From Mycteria americana (taxonomy: Eukaryota > Chordata > Aves > Ciconiiformes > Ciconiidae): a stretch of DNA of 64,000 nucleotides. Below, piece by piece: positions 12,801 to 47,763 of this stretch. The stretch lies in contig NC_134365.1 in NCBI RefSeq assembly GCF_035582795.1, positions 75,931,635 through 75,995,634 of the forward strand. Direction: 5' to 3'. A program made the translations under genes and the position numbers. How positions within the stretch are numbered: the stretch's first letter is position 1; each line of letters starts with the position of its first letter. The notes under the pieces were generated by a model that searched no databases, was not told the DNA's origin, and was given only the letters and a program-made list of their open reading frames with translations.

Positions 12801-13586
12801 GAACAGGTTCTAGAAAGCCAAACGTCTAACAGCAAATCCCTTATTTGATTTACCAAACAATTACCTTTTCTGTGCAACGTCTAAACATTGCCATATGAAT
12901 TTATATAACTTCAGTGTGATTAATTACCCACATGAGCATCTTCCCTGTGGGGTGGAGAAAGGGGAAGAAGGCGAAGAAGCCAGGCTGTGCACGGGAAGGC
13001 AGAGAAGTTTGTTACGGTAGAGCGATTCAGACAGCAAAGTTTTAGTTACCTCCAAGCTGGGTTTCACACTAAGCAGCCACCGTAACAAACCGCAGCACAA
13101 GAAATTAGATCGGGGGATTGCAGAAAAGCTAACATGTCCTTCAGGTAATTTTTCAAAGCCTTAAATCTTTTTTCCATATGCCGGTACCTTAGCAGCAGCC
13201 CCTACGGGATACTTCAGTCCAACCCTTACCCACTTCACCACCTAATCAGCGTCTCAAGGCACCCGTTACCGTTGTTCTTGCCGTCCCTCTTTACCTGCAG
13301 GAGCTCAAAGCCCTGCGGCTACACCGGCACTAGCAAACCGCCCGGGCCCACCGCCCGGGCACAGGCCGCTGCCGCCCGCCCGCAGCAGCAAGCAGCTGAG
13401 GGCGCAGGTGCAGCTCCGGCCGCCCTCTCACAGCCGGCGCCGGCAGGTGGGTCACCCAGGCCGGGCAGCAGCCGCGCCGCGCCGCCCCGCCGTGGTGCGG
13501 GGCCCCGGACAAACCGCCGTAAAAAACGGGGATACGGCCCGGCCGCCCAGAGCCCCCCGCCGCCGGCCCCACACCGCTCTCACCAT
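722..13586 (-). CDS. DNAI7: CASC1/DNAI7, axonemal dynein-associated protein; N-terminal seven coding exons, 3' part outside the window
   Basis: Seven coding exons join in frame on the minus strand: 13586-13584, 12306-12286, 8853-8772, 7256-7165, 5964-5863, 2932-2795 and 868-722. They give about 195 residues before the left edge. The protein begins M-GPKKKKK, then a Lys/Glu-rich charged stretch (SKAEQLRLQKEEEE) likely to form a coiled coil, then a conserved part with WEHYLSCDGSPDP and TPPNEITEKETVQYQESI. These match CASC1 (also DNAI7) as I recall it, and the gene order CASC1-ETFRF1-KRAS supports the call. In the family this is a cytoplasmic or axonemal factor associated with dynein arms and ciliary motility. 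The X-box beside the start fits a ciliary gene. Every junction has AG and GT and keeps the frame. The C-terminal half is missing only because the window ends. Confidence 0.93.
869..2794 (-). other. DNAI7: CASC1/DNAI7 intron 6
   Basis: 1.9 kb of intron. A purine-rich tract (A with interspersed G) at about 2690-2738 lies about 100 bp before the splice site at 2795. The overlapping ORFs at 1910-2261 on both strands show no family resemblance. Confidence 0.7.
2795..2932 (-). CDS. DNAI7: CASC1/DNAI7 coding exon 6
   Basis: 138 bp (46 codons, phase 0) between TCTGTAG and GTAAGTG. It codes WEHYLSCDGSPDPTVLQEIN and on to EKGEQVLN. The Cys-Asp-Gly-Ser-Pro-Asp-Pro stretch is the most diagnostic CASC1 match in the window. 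Confidence 0.93.
2933..5862 (-). other. DNAI7: CASC1/DNAI7 intron 5
   Basis: 2.9 kb of intron that carries the CR1 3' fragment at about 4430-5017. Nothing else recognisable. Confidence 0.7.
4430..5017 (+). mobile_element. CR1 LINE 3' fragment, inserted antisense to CASC1
   Basis: A plus-strand fragment from the 3' part of a CR1 LINE. It starts in degraded reverse transcriptase C-terminal sequence (GAGGCCACATCTGGAGTGCT, the 'valine-arginine-proline-histidine-leucine' region). It continues through the Glu-Arg-Leu segment and ends in the 3'UTR with AGGTTGAACT and the terminal TATGATTCTA near 5017. No open frame remains, so it is an old, 5'-truncated dead copy. The 5' boundary is approximate because the match fades between 4420 and 4490. 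Confidence 0.85.
5863..5964 (-). CDS. DNAI7: CASC1/DNAI7 coding exon 5
   Basis: 102 bp (34 codons, phase 0 both ends) between AAACAG and GTAAGC. It codes DQERRESELAELHSLEQKFL and continues to RALAK. It corresponds to the Asp-Leu-Glu-Arg-Arg region of mammalian CASC1. Confidence 0.88.
5965..7164 (-). other. DNAI7: CASC1/DNAI7 intron 4
   Basis: 1.2 kb AT-rich intron. A short CA/TA-rich stretch is at about 6526-6555. The ORF at 6787-7089 has no recognisable similarity and I treat it as chance. Confidence 0.65.
7165..7256 (-). CDS. DNAI7: CASC1/DNAI7 coding exon 4
   Basis: 92 bp starting in phase 1 after TTCAG. It continues the charged helix (EARLQAQQEEAARLEKER and on to EKLEAK). The donor is GTTAGT after AAA, weaker than consensus. 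This boundary was chosen because it restores the Leu-Glu-Ala-Lys / Asp-x-Glu-Arg-Arg junction of the family. Confidence 0.85.
7257..8771 (-). other. DNAI7: CASC1/DNAI7 intron 3
   Basis: 1.5 kb intron with a short poly-G run at about 8413-8421. No repeat or exon that I can name. Confidence 0.65.
8772..8853 (-). CDS. DNAI7: CASC1/DNAI7 coding exon 3
   Basis: 82 bp, flanked by CATTAAG (acceptor) and GTATTG (donor) on the minus strand. It codes SGGKKKVSKAEQLRLQKE and then a run of Glu/Lys ending in phase 1. It is highly charged, as expected for the N-terminal helical part of the family. Confidence 0.88.
8854..12285 (-). other. DNAI7: CASC1/DNAI7 intron 2
   Basis: 3.4 kb intron. It holds an A-rich low-complexity tract at 10114-10196 and a GC-richer block at about 11755-11955 of unknown origin. 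No exon of the gene is expected here, because the frame joins directly across it. Confidence 0.65.
10093..10196. repeat. A-rich low-complexity tract with a flanking 13-bp repeat
   Basis: Long A runs interrupted by C pairs. The motif TGAATACAACAGA occurs both before the tract (about 10096) and inside it (about 10161), so the tract seems to have grown by local duplication or slippage. No transposon body is visible next to it. Confidence 0.6.
12286..12306 (-). CDS. DNAI7: CASC1/DNAI7 coding exon 2 (21-bp micro-exon)
   Basis: A 21-bp exon lies between CTAG (acceptor) and GTAGG (donor) on the minus strand and codes GPKKKKK. It is phase 0 on both sides, so skipping it would keep the frame. The exon is almost entirely A on the coding strand, so gene finders may miss it. 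Support comes from the MGPK start expected for the family and the perfect frame to the next exon. Confidence 0.75.
12307..13583 (-). other. DNAI7: CASC1/DNAI7 intron 1
   Basis: 1.3 kb intron whose right end (from about 13270) is part of the CpG island. No other feature recognised. Confidence 0.65.
13584..13586 (-). CDS. DNAI7: CASC1/DNAI7 coding exon 1 (start codon only)
   Basis: The minus strand reads GCGCCATG followed at once by GTGAGAG, a good 5' splice site. Exon 1 therefore contributes only the initiator methionine, and the next exon supplies GPKKKKK in frame. The MGPK-type start agrees with the family as I remember it. The 5'UTR lies in the CpG island to the right; its extent is not determinable here. 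Confidence 0.75.
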
Positions 13587-13597
13587 GGCGCCGCCGC

Positions 13598-13611
13598 GTT
13601 GCCTAGGCGAC
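13598..13611. promoter_or_regulatory. X-box (RFX-type) motif in the CASC1/DNAI7 promoter
   Basis: GTTGCCTAGGCGAC is an imperfect inverted repeat with half-sites GTTGCC and GGCGAC separated by TA. This is the layout of the RFX X-box that controls ciliary genes. It lies 12 bp upstream of the CASC1 start codon, probably in or next to the 5'UTR. Binding is inferred from motif and gene function only. Confidence 0.6.
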
Positions 13612-13699
13612 CAGCCCCTCCTCCCACGTGCTCCCCGCCGCCAATCGCGCCCTCCCTCCCACCGCCCCGCCCCGTAGCGTAGCCGTGCTGCTGCCCGCC

Positions 13700-13774
13700 C
13701 CCGGCTGTTGGGCGGTGTCTCCCGTTACGGCTTTGCCGTAAAGCGGCGCCAGCGGGGTTTACGGCGCGGAGCTG
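13700..13774 (+). other. ETFRF1: Possible ETFRF1 non-coding first exon
   Basis: GAGCTG followed by GTGAGA makes a good plus-strand 5' splice site at 13774/13775 inside the CpG island, and ETFRF1 needs an upstream non-coding exon. The left end is a guess. Other donors in the island are possible. Confidence 0.35.
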
Positions 13775-14561
13775 GTGAGACACTGACCTTCTCCTTCTCC
13801 CCCCGCCCCGCGGGCCCCGGCCGGGGAGGGTCGGGTCTGGGGGTCGTGTGTGGGCGAGCGCCGGAGGTATAGGGCAGGGCGACAGGCACCGGCCCCCGTA
13901 GGCAAAGCAGGGGGAGGCGGCAGCCCGAGGGGACGGCCCCCGGCCCCGCCGGGCCTCCATCGAGGAGGGCAGCCGGGCCCCGCGGCGGCAGGAGTGCCCT
14001 CGGCGGAAGCTGGGCGTGCTTCCGGTTGCTTTTAGTTACAGAAATAAAAATCGGTTTGCTTCGTTACTAACGCAGTATTTTTTTTTAACATTACGTTTTG
14101 CCAGTCTGCGCTGGCCTCAATTCGTAATGCACTTAAAATGCACTTTAAATCGTAATGCAACGATTTAAAAAAAGCAAAGTTTATGAACGCAGAAGTTGCA
14201 GGAATTCCTACAGCTTTATTTACTTATATATATTTATCACTGTATTTATATATATAGACGTGTATATAGGTATAAGTGTCTCCGTAGCAGACCAGAGACA
14301 AAGAAGAGAAGAGAAAAGAGAAGCTAAATGGAAACAAAAAGGAGCCAAACGCAGAAGAGACAGCGAGTAGAACCAGAAGATAAGGGAGTTAGAGCAAACG
14401 GGGCTCAGTAAGATAGAGTCTGCTTAGAAACTCTGCAGGTCCCACGGAGGATGAGGCTGGGATTTACTGACTCCCATGGAAGGCTAATGTCAAACTGATT
14501 ATTCTTCAGGTAAAAAAAAAAAAAATTCAGACGAGAATAAAGAGTTCACTGAAATGTGAGA

Positions 14562-14606
14562 ATGGCCAATTCTTTAAGAGGTGAAGTGTTGAATCTATAC
14601 AAAAAT
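14562..14606 (+). CDS. ETFRF1: ETFRF1 coding exon 1
   Basis: 45 bp (15 codons, phase 0) ending AAAAAT before GTAAGT. The exon's 5' end is uncertain. An acceptor at TTCAG ending 14530 or 14509 would add untranslated sequence that contains the ATGTGA element at 14554-14559. Confidence 0.9.
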
Positions 14607-14922
14607 GTAAGTGTCTTAAATGCCATGAGCACTTTCCTTAAGTAGACAAAACCCTTTCACTGTGCACTCAATCTGTTAAAAAAAAAATATTTTTTTTTTT
14701 TTTAAGCTGCTGTACCTTGGAAGGGAGTATCCCAAAGGAGCAGACTACTTTAGAAGCCGTCTGAAAGCAGCTTTTCTAAAAAATAAAGATGTGAAAGATC
14801 CTGAAAAAATTAAGCAACTAATTGCACGAGGAGAATTTGTTATAAAAGAGTTGGAGGCTTTGTACTTTCTCAGAAAATACAGAGCTCTGAAACAGCGCTA
14901 CTACAGTGACGACAACCAGTAA
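14562..14922 (+). CDS. ETFRF1: ETFRF1 (LYRM5), LYR-motif regulator of electron transfer flavoprotein
   Basis: Two coding exons, 14562-14606 and 14707-14922, join in frame to an 86-residue protein starting [15 protein letters not shown] and ending YYSDDNQ. It is a small LYR-motif protein (Complex1_LYR family). The motif L-Y-K and the following [15 protein letters not shown] lie in the first 35 residues, and [14 protein letters not shown] near the C-terminus is very like the mammalian protein. In mammals it acts in the mitochondrial matrix, binding electron transfer flavoprotein and displacing FAD. The start at 14562 has a strong context (A at -3, G at +4). The gene is divergent from CASC1 and convergent with KRAS. 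Confidence 0.95.
14707..14922 (+). CDS. ETFRF1: ETFRF1 coding exon 2
   Basis: 216 bp (71 codons plus TAA) after a poly-T tract and TTTAAG acceptor. The intron is only 100 bp (14607-14706). The exon codes most of the LYR domain, from [11 protein letters not shown] to the C-terminus. Confidence 0.95.
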   Translation: MLYLGREYPKGADYFRSRLKAAFLKNKDVKDPEKIKQLIARGEFVIKELEALYFLRKYRALKQRYYSDDNQ

Positions 14923-14964
14923 CCCGTGCTAATGACTTCACATGTAATGATACAAATCCATAAA

Positions 14965-14977
14965 AATAAACAATAAA
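14965..14977 (+). terminator. ETFRF1: ETFRF1 poly(A) signals
   Basis: Two AATAAA hexamers, at 14965-14970 and 14972-14977, about 45 bp after the ETFRF1 stop codon. This predicts a very short 3'UTR of 60-80 nt, unless further sites downstream are used. Confidence 0.65.
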
Positions 14978-14989
14978 AGACCTGTAACC

Positions 14990-16634
14990 TCAGAAGAAAT
15001 GAAACGTAAATCCTTCCAACCCATCTAAGGTACAAATTAGGACTTTGCTTCCCCTTAAGTAGTAGCATGAAGGATTTGGCATTTGTATTATATGAGTAAT
15101 AGGTTTTTCTCAACTACTTTTGACCTCCTTGAACTAAAACTTCATGTATGAAAACAATTTTGCAGGAAGTAGTGTAATGATTCCATTCTGTTTCACTTCA
15201 TTACGCATATTGAACATAGAGCTGCTCTTATATTTACCCAATAGCTGTGTGTTTGAGTGCTGATTCAAGACACTACACTTCTCTTGTTACCTAGAAGATT
15301 AATCTGGTTTTGAAAGTCTTCTGCATTTAATGATTAATTTCCACTGTAAACGCACACCTTCTTAAAAGTAAAGTAAGTCCTTAAAGACTTTGACTACATC
15401 TGCTTAACGTGCCAGTCACGTTGGCAGGCTGGCGGAGGCGCTGTCTTACTGTGTTAGAAAGACGACTACAGGGTCAGGAAAGGGGTGAATTTGAATAGCG
15501 GTTTAAGCACTTAAGACCCTGAAGACAGTTCCTGCTACAATTTCTGATGTTGTGTAACTGCTGTAGCAGGAATATAGAACTTGATCCTTTTCCCCTGGAA
15601 GAGAAGTTTGAGCGTAAATGTTTGCTCCATGGCTAACTCTGTAGACCTTGGCTTAACTAGCACAAACTTGTGCCAGAACTGATACTCTGCACATACTAGG
15701 GTTGGTTGGTTGTTGGTTTGTTTGTTTCAAAAAACTAAATGACACTGGAGATCGAACGTAAATAATCTTTGAAGTATAGGTAAGTAATCACTGCAGTAGA
15801 ACTGTTGGCAATAGCAAGTCTTTACATGCATAAATTTCAGAACAGAATCAGAAAATTATGGCAGATTAGACAGTACGCTACCTTGAGACGAAATGTACAT
15901 GCTTCAGTTTCTAGCACCAACTCCTTCCGCGTCAACTGAACTCCACTACAGTATGTTGCAGTTAAACCTATTCTGAAGGAATACCTCTATATACAAAATT
16001 TAACTACCCTTCTCAATAACTGGTAAAAGATTATCCGGACATGGTAACAAAGGGCCAAAGTGTAAGTTTATAGAACAGTATAAAGTTACTGTTCGCACTT
16101 CCCCCCCACCCCCACAGGACACGATCAGTGCTAGAGAATGTCTTCCATATTTTCTGTAAGTTTATGGAAGGCATTTGATAGAAGAAAACAAATGTGCACC
16201 TGGGAATGAACACAATAGCTATTCAGAGTATTTTAAACTTGTAGACTAATTCATGTGAAGTCTGCTGTTAGACTAATGAAAACAAGGTCTCTGGGGCATG
16301 ACTGAAGATGGTACAGGCCAAGCAGCATGCAGCAGCGAACGAGAAGTGCAACCTCAGCTGAAGTGAGGCTCTGCTCATCGCAGAGCATGGAACGCAAAAG
16401 CAGCACGGACCAGAGGAGATGGATCGGTACGATAAAGCATTTTGTCAAAGCACAGCGGCACCCCCTCTCAGAGGAAGGGAACGCCAGCGGGCAAAGACAA
16501 CAGCTTTGTGACAGGCAATGAGAAGTGCAAGAAATAAACCGAGAACAACTGCCCAACACATTCAATTCATGGGATACTCCGTTACAGAGACGAGACACTG
16601 AAATTCTTGGAGAGAAAAAGCAAACTGGGACAGA
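14990..16634. other. Intergenic stretch between convergent ETFRF1 and KRAS 3' ends
   Basis: About 1.6 kb. No coding exon is supported. A GC-richer block at about 16290-16560 carries a 115-codon minus-strand ORF without recognisable similarity. Confidence 0.6.
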
Positions 16635-19600
16635 AACTCACAATAACTATTTTTTATTACATTACAATAAATAGGAGCAGTACAGTTTGACAAAAAAATG
16701 ACAAATTCCAGATCACCTCACAGCACATACTCCTAAAAACATTAAAAATTTTAAAACAAACGGTCTTTTTTTTTCTTTTTTTTTTTTTAACTTAATGTCT
16801 GGTATGACCAACATTCCTAGGTCACGCAACCAAATGATGGAAAAACTGGATCACACTGCATATGTTCCACATCAAATAAAGCACAATGTACAAAATGTGC
16901 ATGTTTCAGTTTACACTATACAAAAATAGTTAAAATACATTCCAGGTAAACATATTACATTAAGAAGTCATTCTAGTAAGAAGTTGGCACTCAAGAGGAA
17001 AAAGCAGAAGTATTTTCAACATGAAAACACAAGACAGTGGAATAAAGAAATGTTAGGAAGGATTTACCATCTATGTAGCTTTATGTAAACTTGAGACAAA
17101 ATGATTTCTTTACAGTTTGATGGTCTTTGAAGGTAATAATTGTATTGCTTCATAGTAGAGACAAGAGCAGAAGATTGTGTGTCAGTATTTACCCATTACA
17201 GAGATCCTGTTACTGTAACAAAATCTACACAGTGAAACTTCAAGTTAGCAAAAATTTTAGGGCAATGAGACTGGTCAAAAGAATTAAATTTTAGTTTTGA
17301 GAAAACCAATGATAAAGTTGTTTACCAGTTACATAAAGCTACTGTAAGAAGGTGTTACTCCCTGACACATGGCAATTTAATGTATTAACGCAGTAAGTGA
17401 TTCACATGTTCATTTAGTAGTTGCTATCAGAACAGACAGCATCCAGGTATGTTCTTTGAAAGCATTTCAAATAGGGAAAGACAGAATAATTATAAGATCA
17501 ACTTGTGCAAGCTGCAATCCAACATGCTTCACCAAATCTCAACAAATATCAAGACAAAACTGCACAACAGTGGCAAGGATGTGTATTTTTTTTTTAAAGT
17601 AAATAAGGGCTAATGTAAATAGATTTTGTACGAATTTAATTAGATTGGTAGCTACAGATCACATTTACTGAAAAAAACCAAACCTATTTTATATATAGCT
17701 TTATATTAGAGCTATATAAATCCACATTTGATTAGGACATTTCAACTAAAATTTCTCCTAACAGTTTTTAGTTAACATAAGAATTTTAGACCAGCCCTAA
17801 TTTTACATGCAGTGTGACTCAGTTACCAAAAATCTTCAAGTAATCTTAAGATTACTTCCATTTGCTCAAGGTATACTATCCACTTTTGCTACATTCTTCA
17901 TATATAATCAAGTGTCTAAAATGTGCAAATAACTAACTGTCTCCAAAATGTTTTAACCTTGGAAGCTATAAAATGTTTTGCAACATTAAGAATTTGTTCT
18001 TATTCCTTATTGGTCTTTATGATATAATGTTAGGTTCTCCTATTACTGTTTTTTCAGAATATTTCATAATCTAAAGTATATTTCACATCAAAGCTGAAAG
18101 GAGGGGAGGGGGTCTCGGTTTTGGTGGAGGGTAGGGAAGGGGGGTGCAGGCAGGGAAAGGCATTATTTCTCTCAGCCACATTGAAATTAAAGAACATGCA
18201 GCAATCCAGGCAGTATACATCCCTGCTAGCTTTGCAGCTCTCCACCTACGAGAGTCACTGTGGGTTTTTTTTTTCGTAGAAGCAAAAGAATACTTTTCTC
18301 ATGCAGTTGCACCTTTGACATCAATGGTCCAAGTTACACAGGTATATGAAAATTGTACTGTGTAAAATTTCCACATCATTGTTTAGGTATACCTTAGGTT
18401 AGGGCAATGCTGCTATTCCTTGTTCCAAACTTTTCAGTGTCCTGAACTATCCTACTTCAATGTCTTGTGTTTTATTTTTTTGGGTACACCAGAATCACAT
18501 TTTCAAATTTTACTCTACAGCTGAGTTAGGTACTATGAAGAAGTGTACCTTCAGGAACTCAGGCCCTCATGAAATAATCAAACAATGCAACATTTACAGT
18601 AAGACAACAGGAACTGGCAACACTGGAATTACTGGCTCTTACTTTAGTGCAGAATAACTAGATTACTGCAGTACCAAAAATGAAAGCTTCTGCAAAAATT
18701 CTGCATCAATTCCAATCAGAAAAAAAAGGGGAAGGGGGGGGAAAAAAAATCACAAGGGAACTTAATCACAGAGAAAGACAACATTAAAATCTTGGTCTAG
18801 CTTCATGACAGTCTAGACACTGGAATGCCACTCACCAACCATTTAATCTGTGCAACAAAACTAGTACTTCACGAACATCACACAAACAACACTGACTCTG
18901 GAAACCATGTTCTATGCTGACAGTTTGTGCAAATTCCACACCATTTTTATGGCATAGTGGATTTCCAAATTATTTGCATGAAGCAGCTAAATTCAACTCA
19001 TTCATTCACTCATCTGATGTCACTAGAATTTAAAATTCCTCCCCTATTTTGCACAAAATGGGCATCTGGAAATATTTAATGCCACTCTTGGGGAAAAAAG
19101 AATGGTTTCACTTTGCTATATAATTTAGGATTCATTTCATTTAATTCTTATGGTAAATTCTGGATTCATGTATGAATTAACCTAAGAATTTGAATCAACT
19201 TATCTGTTAAGGCTTTCTAGTATTTCCTAGAGACACTAAGGGTGAAATCCTGTACCTACTGAACAAAGCTACTTACAGATTTGCCACTGGGGGTCAGGAG
19301 AGCTAGGATTTCACCTTGGTCTTCAGACACAAAAAGTTAGTGAAAGTCTTAAAGCAATGCATTAACAATAGCAAATCAACCTAATTAGAACTTTTACTTT
19401 TTCCATTGCCAGATGTGCATTGTTGTCTTTTTTTAATTTTTCTTTTTTTATAGAAAAAATAGAGTATTTAAGGAGTGACCGTGACAAATTGCGGTGAAAA
19501 ATTTTTTTGTGAAAGTTTTATCTTTACATTCATTAAAGTTGATCTGAAATGCTACAAGACTAGATGCCTAGAAGCAAAATCTACAGGAAGACTATAAAGG

Positions 19601-20099
19601 CTTCTGGTCTCTCTATATTGCAGTCAGTCTAAAATAAAAGAAAGGCTGAAATGAAAGTCTCTTTTGCTAACTAGTCCTTTCTCCCAACCAGATTTAAAAA
19701 CAAAAAAATGAAAGGGGATGTTAGAATGTGTAGAGCATCATTTCATTGTTTGGTTTGCACACAGAACAGAATTTCATAATCAGTAAGAAAATTAGGAAGT
19801 TAGCAACCATGCATGCACCAAAGAGTCCTAAGACAGTTCTCAGGTTTGTGTGTGTGGTTTTTTTGTTTGTTTTTTGTTTGTTTTTTTTTCACAGGCATTG
19901 CTAGTTCAAGAACCAACAGTCGAAGAATACTGGCACTTTAAGAGGAATGAAGTTTCCACTGTCATTTAAAACAAGCATTCAGGTAAAGCTAACAGGATCA
20001 TGAAGCAGAAAGTAAAGTAATGCTAAAACAAATGCTAATAATTTAGTGTAATGTACAAAAATTACTTAAGTACTTCTTAAGAATAAGGATAAATTGTAT
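16635..20099 (-). other. KRAS: KRAS 3'UTR
   Basis: About 3.4 kb of AT-rich sequence follows the exon 4B stop codon. A long 3'UTR is typical of KRAS. It ends at the distal poly(A) signal at 16653-16658; an internal AATAAA at 18471-18476 could give a shorter form. T-rich runs lie at 16764-16790 and 19857-19892. The ORFs inside are short and chance-like. For 4A transcripts in mammals the same exon is used as 3'UTR. Confidence 0.75.
16653..16658 (-). terminator. KRAS: KRAS distal poly(A) signal
   Basis: On the minus strand this reads AATAAA in the context GTAATGTAATAAAAAATAG, followed by TTATTGTGAGTTTCTGTCC. The downstream stretch resembles the distal KRAS 3' end of mammals as I recall it. Cleavage would fall near 16630-16640. 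Confidence 0.65.
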
Positions 20100-46337
<26,238 letters not shown>

Positions 46338-46346
46338 TTAGCAGAC

Positions 46347-47051
46347 CTGATGACAAAGAAACCAACATTAAGCAGAAAGAGTCAGGCTCCAACTAATGAG
46401 GATGCTGTTGGTGCGTTTTCATTCAGTATCACGTTCCTTTACTATTACCGGAAAGCAACTCCCTCCCTGAAAGACAAGACAAAAAGCTGTGAGGGAATGC
46501 TATTTCTCAAAGTTATACATAGGAAACATAGCGTGGGCACTAAGCCGAAAGGCACCGATTACGAAAAGATAAAAAACCAAGGATACGCTACATTCTGAAA
46601 ATGGTCGAGGAATATTTCTTGCGGGGCAAAGATTTTCATTCTCCACTGCTTTCTCCCAAAGCCCCGGTGACTCTGGGAGACCTCCCGGATTTTTACGATA
46701 GCCGGCCCACACCCAGCACCCCTCAGGTTGAACCACAAACCCGGGAACCCGCCTCCTGCAAACGGCCGTGACGGGACAGGCTCGGGTGCGAGCACAGCTT
46801 CACCTGATGACTTCACCCCCTCAGTTGTTTCTTTTTTTCCCCGGGCGAGCCCTCCGCGACCGCCCCCCGAGCTCCGCCGCGGGGCCAGCGGCGGGAGCCC
46901 CCCACCTCCCCCGGGGCTCGGGGTGCCGCTGCCCGCCCCGCCCCGGCTCCCCTCAGCCAGGAGTCAGCGACGCGGCCGGGCCGCCGAAACTTTCCGGCCC
47001 GGCGCCTCGGCCCCGCGCACGGGGGTTTTACAGATTTAGGAGGAGAAAAAA

Positions 47052-47089
<38 letters not shown>

Positions 47090-47520
47090 GAGGAAAAGGG
47101 GAGGGGTGCGGGGTTGACTCGGCATACGCCGCCGGGTGCCGGGCTCCCAGAGGGCGTTGGCCACCTGTCCCGCCGCCCCCTCCCGCAGCCGCCGAGCCAC
47201 CGCCCGCGCCGCGGGGAAGGACGGCGGAGGGGCAGGCGAAGGCTGCTCCGGGGGATGCCGGTGGAGGGGAAGCGGGGCAGGGCGCAGCCCCGCGGGCGGC
47301 AGCGGGACAAGCGCCGGGAGGTGGCCCCCGCCCGGTCGACCGGCGTTTCTGCCCCTCCGCGGGGAGACGCCGGGAGGAGGGAAGGGGACGGGGGAGGGGG
47401 GTGCCCGGCTCCGGAAAGCCGCACCGCTTCCCCCTGCCCCACCTCAAAGGGAAAGGGGGGAAGAAAGCAAGCAGCGGCGGCTCCGTCCCGGTTCAGCGAC
47501 GGAGGGAGAAAGGCGGGTAC
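46347..47520 (-). other. KRAS: KRAS intron 1
   Basis: 1.17 kb between the non-coding first exon and the exon with the start codon. It is mostly CpG island and holds a (TA)15 microsatellite. Long GC-driven ORFs on both strands here are not genes. Confidence 0.7.
47057..47086. repeat. (TA)15 microsatellite in KRAS intron 1
   Basis: Fifteen TA units after an A-run, in the middle of a CpG island. It is the only AT-rich stretch in the island and likely polymorphic. Confidence 0.95.
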
Positions 47521-47650
47521 CTGCCTGGCGCTGCAGCGGGCCGCGGGAGCACGCCGGCGCCTCCCTTGCCCGCCCCGCCGCGGCGGTCGCTCCGCGTCCC
47601 TTTCCGTCCCGGTCTGAAATGGCGGGGGACGGGGAGGGCTGGGGCTGGAG
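47521..47650 (-). other. KRAS: KRAS non-coding exon 1 (5' end approximate)
   Basis: The minus strand has CGCCATTTCAGACCGGGAC at 47624-47606, close to the 5'UTR of mammalian KRAS as I recall it, and ends in CGCCAGGCAG before GTACCC, a usable 5' splice site at 47521/47520. The transcription start cannot be read from the sequence; 47650 is a placeholder. Confidence 0.65.
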
Positions 47651-47677
47651 CTGCCGAGGGAGCCGAGCGCCGAGAGG

Positions 47678-47706
47678 GTGGATGGATGGATGGATGGACG
47701 GACGGG
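47678..47706. repeat. (GGAT)n/(GGAC)n short tandem repeat near the KRAS transcription start
   Basis: About six tetranucleotide units, first GGAT then GGAC, immediately upstream of the presumed first exon. Confidence 0.9.
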
Positions 47707-47763
47707 GCGCGATCGATGCGCTCCGCGCTCCCCCGCCCCTTGCGGCAGCCCGGGCTCCTCCCT

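Larger units (their letters stand above)
13270..14040. promoter_or_regulatory. CpG island, divergent CASC1/DNAI7-ETFRF1 promoter
   Basis: A sharply bounded, very GC- and CpG-rich block in otherwise AT-rich DNA. The CASC1 start (13586, leftwards) and the presumed ETFRF1 first exon (about 13700-13774, rightwards) lie in it fewer than 200 bp apart, so it most likely serves as a shared bidirectional promoter. The long ORFs in it on both strands are products of the base composition. Confidence 0.8.

Noticed and set aside
13272-13960. Overlapping ORFs of 80-136 codons in the CASC1/ETFRF1 CpG island
   Set aside because: Present on both strands and in several frames, low-complexity, no domain. They reflect GC-rich DNA lacking stop codons.
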